From: Alisma plantago-aquatica
Taxonomy: Eukaryota > Streptophyta > Magnoliopsida > Alismatales > Alismataceae
Assembly (NCBI GenBank): GCA_963693085.1
Contig: OY856411.1
Span: 113,390,767-113,454,766, forward strand
Reading direction: 5' to 3'
Length of the DNA stretch: 64,000 nt
Below the pieces are notes generated by a model that saw only the letters and a program-made list of their open reading frames with translations, was not told where the DNA came from and made no database searches. The position numbers and the translations under genes were made by a program. Below, in pieces: positions 43,601 through 56,341 of the stretch. Each line of letters opens with the position of its first letter. Position 1 is the stretch's first letter.

Positions 43601-44616
43601 TGATACCCTTGATTTCCTGCACGATACAAGGTCTCTATGCACGATACCTTAGGATAGGAGAGTGGTAAGGGTCGATCACTTAAGGGTGAAACTAGGGGTA
43701 TATATACTTGTTCATGAAAGAAGGTAAAAATGAGGTGTCAACATTTTGAGCTAGTAGGTGCCACGTGTCCATGCATGGGTGACACATGTACATGCATGCA
43801 TAAACATTTATCTTGACATGAAAAACAGTTGAGGATCATTTGGAGATAAAGATTCGGCCATTACATATCCTTTTGAATAAAATATATTAATTAATTCATC
43901 ACTTTATGCACAACCCGTCACAACTTTGCTAAGGAAGTTGTAACCCATCACAACTCACCTCCTTGAGGTTATTTGCACGATATGGCCTTTTCCAAGAGTT
44001 CAAAAAACGATATGAGGCTCCTACTATGGTTCCTTGGCCGATAGGCTTTCATATATAAGCTTTTCAACTTGATACAACTCAAGTTAGAGCTTCATATTCA
44101 ACCCCTTTTCTTGGTCATTTCATCACCAAGATTACCATCATTCCCAAATGATTCAAACATGGTGTCTAATTCTTTCTCTCTCCTCTAAATGATGATAGGA
44201 GGGAGAAGGGACACTCTAGAGGTGGTAATTTGCATATTAACCCCACATTTTGGGTAAATTACAATTTGTACCAAAATTGGTGCACAATACACTAACATTA
44301 TTCAAACAAGCTACAACTTGGAATTTAGGCTTTTCACAAGCCATCCTTTAACATCATTCTCTCTCTTATGATGTTAGAACACATAAGGTACATTCAACAT
44401 GTGACATTTTGCAATATAGCCCCTCATCTTGGGTAAATTGCACTTTATGCCCAAACTATCATATAATGCACAAACAGTTTGCAAATAAGCTCAAACTTGA
44501 AATATAAACTCTACAAGAGTCTTAATTACCTTTAAAAAGATTAAAAAAAAATTGTAAACAATTTACTTAAGAAAAACGTCTAGGGTTAGGCCATAACCCA
44601 GGTCAGGGATGTTACA
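40634..44616 (-). repeat. 5' LTR of the chromovirus, full length (3983 bp)
   Basis: On the plus strand it begins TGTGACGATCCGACC and ends GGGATGTTACA. It includes the 1252 bases missing from the other LTR and a CGATAT motif array at about 43420-44045. Near 41060-41130 it shares sequence with the solo LTR at 10351-14594. Confidence 0.93.
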
Positions 44617-44621
44617 ATGAT
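44617..44621. repeat. Target site duplication of chromovirus, right (ATGAT)
   Basis: Exact copy of 33060-33064. Confidence 0.9.
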
Positions 44622-45187
44622 CACCTCCAGAGATCCATGGTAGAAGTAGTTACATTTTTAAATGTGGCACCCGAGGTTTCCATAAGAAACCCATCAAAAC
44701 ACAGAGGATAAAAGTCCATTATAACATAGAGGTGTAGTCCACAAACTAATCAATGAACCATCAACCGACAAGAGGGGGTGAGCTCCCCGTTAGACAAATC
44801 GTAAGTGATGCATAACAAAAAATGAAGGAGCATAAAGGTTAGTTTAGCTGGTTATAGTGGGTGTAGTTATGTGAGTTAACAATGTAAAAATATAACAAAC
44901 TTGTACTTCGTCATATTATTACACACAACTAAATACGTTTTAGAAAAGATAGTCGGATGATAAGGGCTTCAACATTTTTTTGATATTGTATTTAACAAAT
45001 AGAAAGGTCTGCTCAATTCCTATCATCACCAGAATCGTCTTCCATGGATGTGAAAGATAAACCACCACTAGCACCTGAAGCTTCCGCTTCGTCAAAACAT
45101 CACTGGTTATAAAGTAAGGAGGACTAAAAAGATAGTGTTTAACAAATACTAGAAATATGAACATTAAGATTGCAATAAGTATTTTTG

Positions 45188-45227
<40 letters not shown>

Positions 45228-48200
45228 TTCACACCAATTGTACTAGGAAAATACTAGTAGTTAAGATGGGCTACTTGTCCTTAGTTGCAAAAACAATGGC
45301 CAAACACCCTATGTTTGAGGTCAAGGTTGAGTTGAGGGGAATGGTAAAAATGAACCTAGATAGTTTTTGGGTTTGTTTGGGAGCAATGACAAGTTAGGGA
45401 AGGGAGAGGAAAAACTTCAAGCTATTTGGATAGATAAACTGATGGCGAAGGTAAAGGAAGAAAAAAAAATAGGAGCATGAAGGGGAAAGACGTGTGTTTT
45501 CTAGCCACTCTCTCCCAAAAAATCAGACTGGAGGTAAAGGGAAAGGGAAACACTTGCAGATAATACATTAAAAGATTTGGAGGACAATATAGAATGTGAG
45601 AGGAAAGTTTTGCAATAGTTTAGCAACTATATAACTTTGTAGGGAAAATTAGCAACATCAAATAAAGTTAAAATAGTATTTGGCGCATAATTTACAAGCA
45701 AACCTAATTTTTTTAGAAAGGAATTTGGTATGAAACTAAATTATCCTTAAACTATAAAAATAAAACACCCTACATATTTAAAGAAATGCATTCACAGAGG
45801 CAGGGGATACAAATTGGGGTGTCAAACTTTTTTAAATGAAAAACCTCAATGATCTAAAGACAAAATCTAAAGATATAGATGAAAACATGATCGCATTCCT
45901 ATATATGATGTGTTGGGCAAGTCATAAACAGAAAACACAATCATCATCTAAAAAGTCAAAGATATCAAGGGAAAGCAAAAGGAAATGATGATCGTTAGTT
46001 TCACAGACATCACCATGCTAACACGGTTTTTGTATATCCACATCACAAGCTGCCTATTTTTCCTTAAAGTGGTGAAAATTACCAGTTATTGGAGAGAATC
46101 CAGTAAGATCAATATAACTGTGTTTTCTTTCAGTAAAATCATATAATGATGTATCAACATGTCTCTGATGTAGAAGCCATCATGTTGTGTTCCAAGAAAG
46201 GCAATCAGGACTTCTTGCAAGACTTTTATCCCAGTAGAAGAGATAATGTCAAAAAGTACATCTCAAATAACATCATGAAGGAACTTGAATCATCGGCGGA
46301 TGTTGTAACATACAACATTATCACTAAAGGACTCGAGTTCTACATCATGAACAAAGGGAGCAAAGATCATTATCAGGATATAAAAGGACCATAAGTCGAT
46401 AATGTAGAATGGAACAGTACACAATAGGTGTAATAGATAATCCAAAATCATCAATAGGAACAATGATTAAAAAATCATGTATAAAGGAACCATGTAGAGA
46501 AGCAAGAATGACTTGTTCACATTGAGATAACCCAGTAGGCTATAAGCATTTGGAAACCATGTTGCAGTAAGCGTCTGTCAAAAGAGACTATGACTTTGGG
46601 GTGGTAGAAGGTATACATGACAACTTAGATCGAGAACATGGTGATGGAGGATCATTGATAGAAGCATAAGTATTGTTAAACAGGGCACCAACTGGAATAG
46701 GATCAACCTCACAAAGAATATGATCCTAAAAATTTACATTGTGAACTTGAGAGGCAACATGAGCATAGCCACCAATGTCTTGGGCTATAGTAATACCCAA
46801 CCCTTTGGCATACAAATGTAGGGTGGCAAGATGCCATTGTAGATCACCAAATCATTGGCCTTTACAAACAACAATGCACATAAGTAAAGACGTAGCCCAC
46901 AATAAAAAATCTTCCAAGGCTATAATAATAGAATCATGTGGTGTTGTTCAAAATAAAACAACTACTTTGACAATATAACACATGACCCGAGGATAAGTAG
47001 TTCACTCTGTGGATCATTGAGTACAGAAAGAAGATCCATCAATGCTATGGATTTGATCACATACTTTTGAAATAATTCCAAAGAAAATCTCATATCAACA
47101 AAAACTAGACCACCAAGAAGTGTTACACCACACATAGGTCGAGATATCTTTGGAGGAAAAAGATCACACTAAGAAGTATCAAACTTGAAATTTTTAAAAT
47201 AGCTAGATAATTGGAGGAAATGTTTTGGGATTTTAAAGTGAAGCACACAACTATGGAGGAAAAATTGATGGAGAATATAAATAACATAGAGGAAAATACT
47301 TGTCTAAACCATAATAAATATAAGTAGAGAATAGTTACTCATTCTTGCACTACACATATTACACTTCAATTCTGATGGAAAATGAAGTGAAATGCCAAGG
47401 GAATTTTAGGATAAGCATGGAGGGGGAGTATAAAGGTTTAGTTGAAAAAGATAAAAGGGAATTAGGGAAAAAAAACTAACACACAACAAATAAAGAACCA
47501 TAAAACTTTAGAAAGAAAATTTGTTATGAGTCATAATTTGTTTTGAGATAATTATACTTACAAGCACGAAAATGAAAGAAAGGTTAAATAACTTGAGGAA
47601 AACATAGATAAAATCTTGTGCTTATTTTTATCTTCATATTACTAGTATGTGTAAATAGTATGGGTTATTATATAACTGACATATGTTTCTAGATATACAT
47701 TATTTTTTTTTGTAATACTCTTTCCTCTCTCATTCTAGATAAACAAACTAATAAGTACCCAATATTTCCCCTCCACTCCCTTTCCTTCCCTCCCCTCCCC
47801 TTTCCCTCCCCTCCCTTTCCCTCTCCTTCATGGACCTCATCCCTAACATAGAATTGATGACATTAAGGTAGAAAAATTGAATAGACACATCTAAATAATT
47901 TTGAAAAAATGAGGCATATGAATGGACCATGATTACCTCTTTTATTTTAACTACTCCTAAGTACACTTTTTTGTCACTTATAAGCCATTGGTTAAGTATG
48001 AATGTGAGAAGGCATTGATTTTCCCATAATTTGTTACCATACATGGATAGTCTCACCAACTAAAAATGAAATTATAAAAAATAGATGTAGTGAATATGTA
48101 TCCTTAAGACCAACTTATTTTTGTGTTATTCTCTAGCATAAGAGAGTAAGTTCAAAACATATAATATTACTTTATCCATACTACCAAATATTACTGGATA

Positions 48201-48599
48201 TCATTTCTGTTAGATGTTTCACTTACATATAAGGACTTGTAAGCATTATCCAAATGTGATTAGTTGTGATCATAGTGAAGAGTGATAGAAAACTTCAACA
48301 ACAAAAGGCAGCCAAAATGGTCCCATTACTCTGCCATAATTGTATTTAATTGTGGATATATAGGGTTGTCATGATTGTGGCATCGATGATATGAAGTTAG
48401 GTCATGAGATATCACCAAGTATTAGAACACAATGAGAGGTAAACATGAGGTGTGTCTATTTGTATTTTTTTATAGTTACTGAGAATTTTTTTCCAAGACA
48501 GTATGATTTCTAGTGCTAAGTAAAGCAATGACTTTACTGAACATACACTAGTAATATAATTGAATGTTATTATTTTTAGATCCTCCAAATTCTAATGGC
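44622..48599. other. Unassigned AT-rich region
   Basis: No gene can be supported. Minus-strand readings around 46450-46900 hold protein-like phrases (LATLHLYAKGLGITIAQD, HILCEVDPIPVGALFNN) that could be remnants of a retroelement, possibly the 3' part of the LINE at 48600-49627, but I cannot assign them. A CCCTCC-rich tract lies at 47766-47830. Confidence 0.4.
45190..45225. repeat. AT dinucleotide microsatellite
   Basis: About 18 uninterrupted TA units. Confidence 0.95.
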
Positions 48600-49627
48600 T
48601 TGTTCCAATTAACTAGATGTATCTTTGTACCAAGTGTATCATCACCCTATAAGAATGAACATTTAACTTATTTATCATGTTCTCAATGCTGACAAGAAAT
48701 GTAAGGAAGCTAAAGTAGTATGAGGCCAAACTAGTGAGGGACGAGTTAACAACACTTAAACGACCCACAAGGTAGAGGCATTTAGTTTTTGAATAGGTGA
48801 GAGTCATTTGTGTGTTCTTTATGATGGGGTCCCAATAGTTGTATTCTGAGATATATGAGAAGATACATCTCTGTCTTACAATAAATCATGTGCGATATCT
48901 GTCAAAACTTGAGTTTGTGATGTGGATGACACATATTGATGATTTGTTGAAGTCAATGCCCATACCAAAAGGTATTGCAAGATAACAATATGTTGATCAC
49001 GTGATCATGTTGTGATTTTTGGTTTGATGAAAATAATTGTGTCCTTAGAACAATAGATGATGTTACTAATATCATTATCATTGAATTCCTTATTTTGTTA
49101 ATTATGCTATTTTAAAAGGATAATTTGCATGCTAGAAACATAGAAGTAACAATGATAAATAGGTAGGACTATAAGGGGTCACCTTTCTTAGTCTGTTACC
49201 TTTGATAAAGTACCACGAGGGCATTTATAGGCACAGATACATGATGTAGTTATTTATCCTAGAGGTTCATCTCGGTGGGAAGTTATATCAACACAGAGTG
49301 CTATTAAGACATCTCCAATTTATCTTTTTAAAGGCCTTCTTGAAGTCAAGTTGGAGTGTGACAATAGGAAAATTATATTATGAAATGTTTGAATAATTAT
49401 GTTGGCAATGATGTAGGCATCATGAATATCATAACCTATTAGAAATGTCATTTGTTCCTTATTGATGATGTGTCTAATATGATGTTAGACTCTAGAGCAT
49501 GGTGTTCTGGCTAAAGTTTCTTATGAGATTTAATGATAATGATAGATCGGAAGAAGTTGATGTTTGTAGAATTTTCACTTTTATCATGGGTATTATGTAT
49601 TTGATTAATAATTATGATACATGGAGT
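48600..49627 (-). pseudogene. Old LINE reverse transcriptase, C-terminal half
   Basis: On the minus strand, pieces of a LINE RT appear in order and in several frames: GYDIHDAYIIANIII near 49430 (family: GRQI.DA.LIANE), KKGDPL and SYLFIIV near 49170 (family: RQGDPLSPYLF), and CLYLVGRLSVVNSSLTSLAS near 48770 (family: the thumb segment GGRLTLINSVLSSLP). Heavy frameshifting shows an old copy. The N-terminal half is at 60983-61500, on the far side of the copia insertion. Confidence 0.7.
49623..49627. repeat. Imperfect target duplication of copia element, left (GGAGT)
   Basis: GGAGT before the left LTR pairs with AGAGT at 60983-60987 after the right LTR, four of five bases. Confidence 0.6.
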
Positions 49628-50742
49628 TGTAGGGAAACACGACATCAGATAGGTAGAAGAAATAAAATATTATTGACATATTTCCCATTAACCAGTGGAT
49701 TGCGTCAATAACTATGCAATGGAAAGGATGGTTTCATGAAGATATACCTAGTCCTAGAGCAAGTCCAGTGATAATGTTTATTGATGTAGATGCACACTCT
49801 ATCATGGACGGTGTCTGTGCATCTCCTAGTTGCACTGGGACTCATCTGACTGCTCCTTCACATACGACAAACTTGAACGTCATCTTCTACAGCAACTCCT
49901 CTCATCACAGACTGCTGGCTGACGTTATCCTCCTTAGCGACGGGAAAAGGCCACCTTGCCTCTAGAGAAGTCCAAACAGACCAACTAGAACTCATTTTAT
50001 CCTTCTAGAATAGACATGAAGAAGTTGTCCTTCCTATTGGTGTACTAGTCACCAACCTACTATCCCACAATATTTATCATCAGTTGTTTCTCTCCCGTAG
50101 CTATCCCACCCTAGTCGGGTAGGACTTGCTTAGCCTCTCATGGTTACCACAACCAGAGAGGACAACAACTGTCAGAGCAACTAATTCACAATTGTCTATG
50201 TTGTGCTCTGGGAAGCCCCTAGTACCCCTCTATTTATAGGTAGAGTTAGGGCCAGGGTTCTCAGTCTATGCTGGAGTGGAAGGGACCAGAAGATGTCAAA
50301 ATTTTGCAACAATTCTAGAAACTTCGCAGCCTACAGAAGCCGAAACAATTGTCTGGAAAGTGATATTGTCATCTCGCACTGTGAGACAATTGTTTAGCAG
50401 TTTCCCAGTTTTGTACATGTTTCGGCAATTCAATTTCGATTAATTACATAACATGACATTAACACCAATCCTTGATGTAATCGAATTGCTCCCCCTAAAT
50501 GGTCGTTTGGTACAGATGAGACGGGTGTCTCGCACCATGTGAAACATCTTCTCGCACAAGCGAAACAGGTGTCTCACAACCCAGTTTAGGCTAAATTTCA
50601 ACCAATGTACAGTACAATCAACCTGACACTCCAAACAAATGTCTCAAGACTTGAACTTATCATTTGGCACCAGTCATCTGATTTGTTGCATGAATTGAAT
50701 ACCTAAACACTTTATTAATCAATCCAATCATCTTTCATGATC

Positions 50743-50757
50743 AAAATGCTCTTCTAG
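50743..50757. repeat. Target site duplication of inserted LINE, left
   Basis: AAAATGCTCTTCTAG here and AAAATACTCTTTTAG at 52583-52597 match at 13 of 15 bases. The variable length and the A-rich start fit target-primed LINE insertion. Confidence 0.85.
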
Positions 50758-52556
50758 TTAGGTCTAAGAGGAAGGTTTTCAGTGATCTAAAGGACAAAAT
50801 ATGGAATAATATCAATGGGTGGAATGGGAAACTACTCAGCCAAGCTGGTAAAGAGGTCCTTATCAAATCCATCATCCAGGCCATCCCAATGTACATGATG
50901 AGTGTTTTCAAGTTACTTGGAACATTATTGACGATATTATAAGAATGTTGGCCAATTTCTGGTGGGGCAGTAAGGATGGCAAAAGGAAGATGCATTGGGT
51001 CTCATGGTCAAATCTCTGTGAACCAAAAAAACTTGGCGGATTAGGCTTCCATGATCTTAAAGTGTTCAATGATGCTTTCTTAGACAAACAAGTATGGTGT
51101 TTAGTCAAATCCATAAGTTCAATTGCTGCTAATGTGCTAAAGGCCATATATTTTAATAGTTGTGAAGTTCTGCAGGCACAAAGAGGCTTTGATTCTAGCT
51201 TTATTTGGCGGAGTCTCTGGGGGGGCTAAAGATTTACTTACTGAAGCTATGAGATGGCATGTGGTACCACAATCGGACATCAGCATTTGGGATGAGAACT
51301 AGATACCTGATAGGTTGGGGTTGGGGATTCTCAAGCAAGACTTTGTTGGCTACCTACCCTCTAAGATGGGGGAGTTAATGACAAGCAATTCAGATGCCTG
51401 GAACATGACACTAATTGAGGCTCTCTTTAGTTCAGAGAAGATAGAAGCAATTTTAAAGACACCCATATGCCCACCTGAGGAGCGTGAAAGATACTGGTAC
51501 CCTACTGCAAATGGGGTGTTTAGTGTCCGTTCAACTTACTGGCTGGGCATAAATGGTCACTACAGTGGATGCGAGGTGGGGAACAACCAAAACCATCAGG
51601 AACTATGGAACTATATTTGGCACACTCAAATTCACCCAAAGCTTAAACACTTTTTGTAGAGGTGTTGCTCTAACCAACTACCAATGAAAAAGAACCTAAT
51701 GAACAGGCACATCTGTGATATCGAGATATGTGATATCTACAAAGTGGATAGTGAGGCCACCTTTCATTCCCTTCTCAAATGCAAGTACACCAAAAACATT
51801 TGGGATGAATCTACTATCTCCACGGTAGTGAAAGGAGCCCCATGGTCTGAATTTACTGATTTTACTAGTTGGCTCAACAAAAATACTGATAAATCTACCT
51901 TTGAGATTTTTGCTGCCTCATTCCTTGCAATTTAGCTATGTAGAAACGAGGCCACTTTCAAGCACGAGCATGTGAACCCTACCATCATGGCGCACAACAT
52001 CCTCCATTGGGCCAGATCTTACCGGGAGAACAAAATACAAGAAGATAAAACCACTCCTAATACAATGCATACATGTTGGTCTCCTCCTAGGAGATATTCT
52101 ATAAAATTGAATACCGATGCAGCTTTCTTGAGTGACAATAGGGTCTATTTTAGCTACTATTTTCAGAGACAGAAATGGGGCGTTCATAGCTATGGAAGCC
52201 AAAACAATACATTGTTGATGGCCTGTCATAACCACTTAATCTTATATCGTCCTTTTCGGAATCCAAACAACATTGCAGCTAAAGATGAAAAAGATCAAAG
52301 TGGAAACAGATGCCATCAACATTCATAGGCTGATCACCAACTCGGACCTGGGCATTAGCCCAACTGATCAAGTCTACTAGGAAATAGATAAACTATCTCA
52401 TGTTTTTGAAGGGATTGTGTTCTCTCATACCCTTACATAAGGCAATGTAGTTGCACATAGCCTAGCAAAAATGGGCTTTGGTCTTGATCTCGACTGGGTG
52501 ACAACATGTAACTTTATTCCTATGCCATCTGAATCTTCTGAATGTGATGCTTTTTA
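50758..52556 (+). pseudogene. LINE ORF2 C-terminus: RT thumb, zf-RVT, RNase H
   Basis: Reads KVFSDLKDKIWNNINGWNGK, LLSQAGKEVLIKSIIQAIPM, then FWWGSKDGKRKMHWVSW and EPKKLGGLGFHDL (RT C-terminus). A zf-RVT region follows (YWYPTANGVFSVRSTYWLG, ELWNYIWHTQIHPKLKHF, EATFHSLLKCKYTKNIW). Last is a plant-type RNase H with YSIKLNTDAAFL and, at the end, VVAHSLAKMGFGLDLDW, stopping at about 52556. Several frameshifts and stops (for example after HPKLKHFL and FLAI) disable it. The RNase H domain marks a different LINE subfamily from the one at 22943-26440, which ends without it. Confidence 0.88.
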
Positions 52557-52582
52557 ATACAAAAGGGATGACCTTTCCTAAA
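50758..52582 (+). mobile_element. 5'-truncated LINE (L1 type) with RNase H end
   Basis: Plus-strand LINE starting inside the RT thumb region and ending in a short A run at 52580-52586. The right LTR of the host copia element lacks it, which fixes both ends. 5' truncation of this degree is normal for LINE copies. Confidence 0.88.
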
Positions 52583-52597
52583 AAAATACTCTTTTAG
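52583..52597. repeat. Target site duplication of inserted LINE, right
   Basis: Partner of 50743-50757. It overlaps the LINE's terminal A run. Confidence 0.8.
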
Positions 52598-53603
52598 ATG
52601 AGCTCCTATGTGTATGACCCTATAGGTCTCATATTACGTTGGTAGTGAATTTCTATAACAACTTATGACATCACAAGCTATGAGCGGTGTCTAGTCACAC
52701 ATCATTGCTACCCAAGTAAATGAAAAGTTGGAGAACAACTTCATTTTACAATATGTGTATGGAGTTACAGTGTCTGTATAGTTCCTTTATCTCTGATATC
52801 CAGATTGAACTCAAGGAATGGATCTATCATCCTCTTCAACATTCAATCTAGGTTTCTTTATATAGCAGACTATATAAGATATGTGTAAGCTCAATATCAC
52901 ATATTGACTCATGCATACATGGCTATGTATTTCTCAGTCTCCCTAACTCAAGTGGCCTTGAATATCATACTCCCATAGGAGGGACAAATCACATCTATCA
53001 CATAAAGTCGGTCCCCATGTGTCGTAGTCACCCAATCATCACCTTTATAACAACCAATGTTTCATAATTTCATTTGATAATGTCAAAGCATACCGAACGA
53101 CATGTGATGAGTGCAGTGATTTCAGGTCTAAGAACCATAAATACCACCATCACTATATGATGTGATTCTGACTCACCTAGTTAAGGTTTCCATGTATCAC
53201 TCTTATGGTGGGTCTGTCTGATACATTGTTCTCTAATATGTATCTATGTGCTTGATTTAATATCGCCATATCATGAGTAGTGAGATTTTGTCATCAACCA
53301 ACTCACATTTTGATCTTTTTTATTATTGTTGACTATTTACCTTCCACAATAACAATCGATCAGGGACATAACAAGAATGCATAACTCTTAAAATTTCATA
53401 TAATCTCATTATTCAAGTCCTCAACCTGAATACATACGTCATTGAGTAATATCATTATCTAGACATTTATTATGTTATTTCATTATCTCAAAACTAAATA
53501 AATATAAAAAATTGGAAGGTTTCCTTTCTTAATAATCAAATCATTTACATGTTATGTCTTTACAATTATCATATGATTGTCTCTCTAGGCATACATACCA
53601 ACA

Positions 53604-53625
53604 GACTACCACTTGCACTTAGAGC
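53604..53625 (-). other. Polypurine tract of the Angela-like element
   Basis: On the minus strand CTAAGTGCAAGTGGTAGTC directly precedes the LTR start TGTTGGTATG. AAGTGG(T/G)AG before TGTTGG is common in copia elements. Confidence 0.7.
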
Positions 53626-53738
53626 CAATCATCCACGAAATTTATTCTGAGACCTAACATGACCATCATGCTTCTACTGCTAAAGTGCCTTTGTCAAGGG
53701 ATCAACAACATTGTTCTCAGTTGTTACTCTGCAAATCT

Positions 53739-54156
53739 TTACATCTCCTCGTTATACAATCTCTCATATGAGATGGAACCGCCTTTGTATATGATTTGAT
53801 CTTTGATGTGATCTGGTTTCCTTAGCTTGTGCAAAAGCTCCATTGTTGTCACAATATATCTCGATTGTGTTGGTGATGCTTGGAACGACCCCAAGTTTGG
53901 AAACAAACTTCTTGATCCATAAAACCTCCTTTGTTGCATTCAATGCAGCAATATACTCAGACTCTGTTGTAGAATCTACAATTGTTTCTTGCTTGGAACT
54001 CTTCCAACTTACAACTCCATTGTTTAGGCAAAGCACAAATCTTGATTGTGATTTATAATCATCTTTGTCAGTCTCGAATCTTGCATTAGTGTAACCTTTT
54101 ACCACCAACTCTTTCTCTCTATCGTAGACCAAGAATTTATCCTTAGTTCTTCTCAA
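53739..54156 (-). pseudogene. Copia RNase H
   Basis: Reads RTKDKFLVYDREKELVVKGY, then SSKQETIVDSTTESEYIAAL, VLWIKKFVSKLGVVPS and IEIYCDNNGAFAQAKETRSH. The first catalytic aspartate, in the GYTDA motif of the family, is asparagine here (GYTNARF). The other acids are present. After RRFHLI the frame is lost. Confidence 0.85.
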
Positions 54157-54302
54157 GTACTAGAGGATGTTCTTCATGGTTGTCCAGTGAGAATCACTTG
54201 GATCTGACTGATATCTTCTCTTCATGCTCATGGCATACAAGACGTCTGGATGGGTACACAACATTACATACATGATTGATCCAATTGCTAAGGCATATGA
54301 AA

Positions 54303-55480
54303 TCAAGCTCCTTTTTCTTCACAAGAACTAAGACATTGAACTTTAGAGACGTAAACTCCATGTAGTATGGGCAAGTTTCCTCTCTTTGAGTTCTCCATGC
54401 TGAATCTCTTCAACACTTTATCATTGTATGTGCTTTGACTTAGTCTAATGAGCCTTCTTGATCTATCTCTATAGATCTTTATCCCTGAGATGTAGGATGC
54501 TTCTCCCAAGTCTTTCATGGCGAATGTATTTCCAATCCATGTCTTTAGCTTTTGTAAAGTAGGGATGTCATTCCCCATCAATAGTATGCCATCTACATAC
54601 AATATGAGGAATACTATCATGCTACCACTAACCTTCTTGTACACACAAGGTTCATCTTCATTTTGAACAGAGATAAACTCTTTGACTGTCTCATCAAAAT
54701 GAAAATTCCAGCTCTGAGATGCTTGCTTCAATCCATAGATTGACCTTTGTAGCTTACAGACTGAATGTGCATCCTTTAGATTGATAAAACCCTTAGTTGT
54801 GTCATATACCATCCTCAAGAAGATTCCTATTAAGGAATGTGGTTTTAACATCCATCTACCAAATCTCATAGTCATGATAAGATGTAATAGCAAGCATGAT
54901 CCTGGTGGACTTAACCATGTCCATTGGAGAAAAGGTTTCATCATAGTCGACACCTTGAACTTGTCTGAAACCCTTTGCAAACAATCTGCCCTTATTGGTT
55001 TGTGCTTTTCCATCCATGTCCATCTTCTTCTTGAAGACCCACTAACACCCTATAGGTTTTACCCGTTCAGGTGGTTCCACCAAGGTCCATACCTTGTTGG
55101 TATACATGGATTCCATCTCAGACTCATGGCCTCAAGACATTTCTTAGACTCTAGTCCCTCAATAGCTTCTAGATAGGTTGTTATCTCATGATCTATGACA
55201 AACTCACTGCCTTACTAAATCATAAGATATCCATATCTCTCATATTCAAGGCGTGTCCTACTAGATATATGAGGTTCCTGTGTCACATGAGGAATTTGAT
55301 ATTCCACAACATTTTTTGATTCTCTTTGTTCCTCTTGTACATCTAATAGTTTAATGATCTCTTTTAGGTCTCAAACCTCTTCGATTTCCACTTTCCTCCC
55401 ACTGGATCCTCTGGAAAGAAATTCCTTTTCTAGGAATACAACCTCTTCGGCAACAAACACTTTGTTATCAGATTTGGAAT
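54303..55480 (-). pseudogene. Copia reverse transcriptase
   Basis: The clear part (54303-54800) reads HSVCKLQRSIYGLKQASQSW, DEPCVYKKVSGSMIVFLILY and then YVDGILLMGND, where copia RTs have the catalytic YVDD. So one of the two metal-binding aspartates is glycine. Then come AMKDLGEASYISGIKIYRDR and a segment with LSQSTYNDKVLKRFSM. The N-terminal part up to about 55480 is recognisable only in fragments in three frames. Confidence 0.87.
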
Positions 55481-56341
55481 GCAAGTATTATCCTTTGGTC
55501 CCCTTAGGATATCCGACAAAATAACATTTATTAGACTTAGGGCCAAGCTTTTTAGAAAATATTTTTCTAACATAAGCTTCACATCCCCAAATATTCATAT
55601 AAGACACTTTGGGATGCTTCCCATCCCATATCTCATATGGTGTCTTTTGAACCAATTTAGATGGTACTCGGTATAGTGTATACATGGTGGTTTCAAGAGC
55701 ATACCCGCAAAAGTAAGTTGTAAGATCAGAAAAACTCATCATAGATTGCATCAAATCTAGCAATCTGTGATTCCTTCTTTCTGATACACCATTATCCTGA
55801 GGTGTTCCAAGAGGAGTACATTGAAATACAATCCCATGGACTCTAAGGAGGTTCTCAAACTCTTGATTTAAGTATTCTCCACCTTGATCAGAACAAAGTG
55901 TCTTAATACTTTTACCAAGTTGATTCTATACTTCATTCATGAACTCTCTAAACTTTTCAAGAGCTTCTGATTATGTTTCCTCAGGTAAACATAGCCATAC
56001 CTAAAGAAATCATCACTAAAGGTAATAAAGTACCAATACCCACCTCTAGCAATTGTTCTAAAAGGGACACATGCATCAGTATTGTATGAGTCCTAATAGA
56101 TCACTAGCTCTTTCACTGTTCCAGTAAAGGGAGTCTTGGTCATCTTGTCCAACAAACAAGAATCACATGTCTTTATTGATTTAAAATCAAAAGAGTCTAG
56201 ATAACCATCTTTATGGAGTCTAGATATGCGATGCTCATTTTTGTGCCCTAGACGACAATGCCAAATGTATGTTTTGTTTGAGTTGTTGAGTTTTTGTCTT
56301 TTGATATTTACATTATATATGCTTGTTTCTATATTTATCAA
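55481..56341 (-). pseudogene. Copia integrase and pre-integrase domain
   Basis: The pre-integrase HHCC finger is intact in pattern (YIWHCRLGHKNEHRISRLHK, then TCDSCLLDKMTKTPF; 56093-56341). The core is in pieces: YFITFSDDFFRYGYVYL near 56000, then stops and frameshifts. The C-terminal part at 55488-55763 reads RVPSKLVQKTPYEIW, MNIWGCEAYVRK and KCYFVGYPKGTKG, standard for copia. Confidence 0.85.

Larger units (their letters stand above)
33065..44616 (-). mobile_element. Tekay/Del-like chromovirus (Ty3/gypsy), complete ends
   Basis: 11.55 kb element with two LTRs, a perfect 5-bp target duplication, an initiator tRNA-Met primer site, a polypurine tract and a minus-strand gag-protease-RT-RNase H-integrase frame. 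That is the Ty3/gypsy order, with integrase after RNase H. The long integrase C-terminus ending in a chromodomain-like segment, the very long LTRs and the gag zinc knuckle fit the Tekay (Del) lineage. The LTRs are nearly identical by eye apart from one 1252-base deletion in the left one, so the insertion is fairly young. The coding frame carries twelve stops. Confidence 0.92.
49628..53603 (-). repeat. 3' LTR of the Angela-like element, split by a LINE
   Basis: Starts TGTAGGGAAACACG and ends CATACCAACA on the plus strand. 49628-50757 aligns with 58824-59965 and 52598-53603 with the rest. The 1.8 kb in between is the plus-strand LINE. Without it and one copy of its 15-base target repeat the LTR is about 2.1 kb. 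Confidence 0.88.

Noticed and set aside
46146..46394. Plus-strand 82-codon frame starting MMYQHVSDVEAIMLCSKK
   Set aside because: No family resemblance. The opposite strand has equally protein-like phrases, so neither can be supported as a gene.
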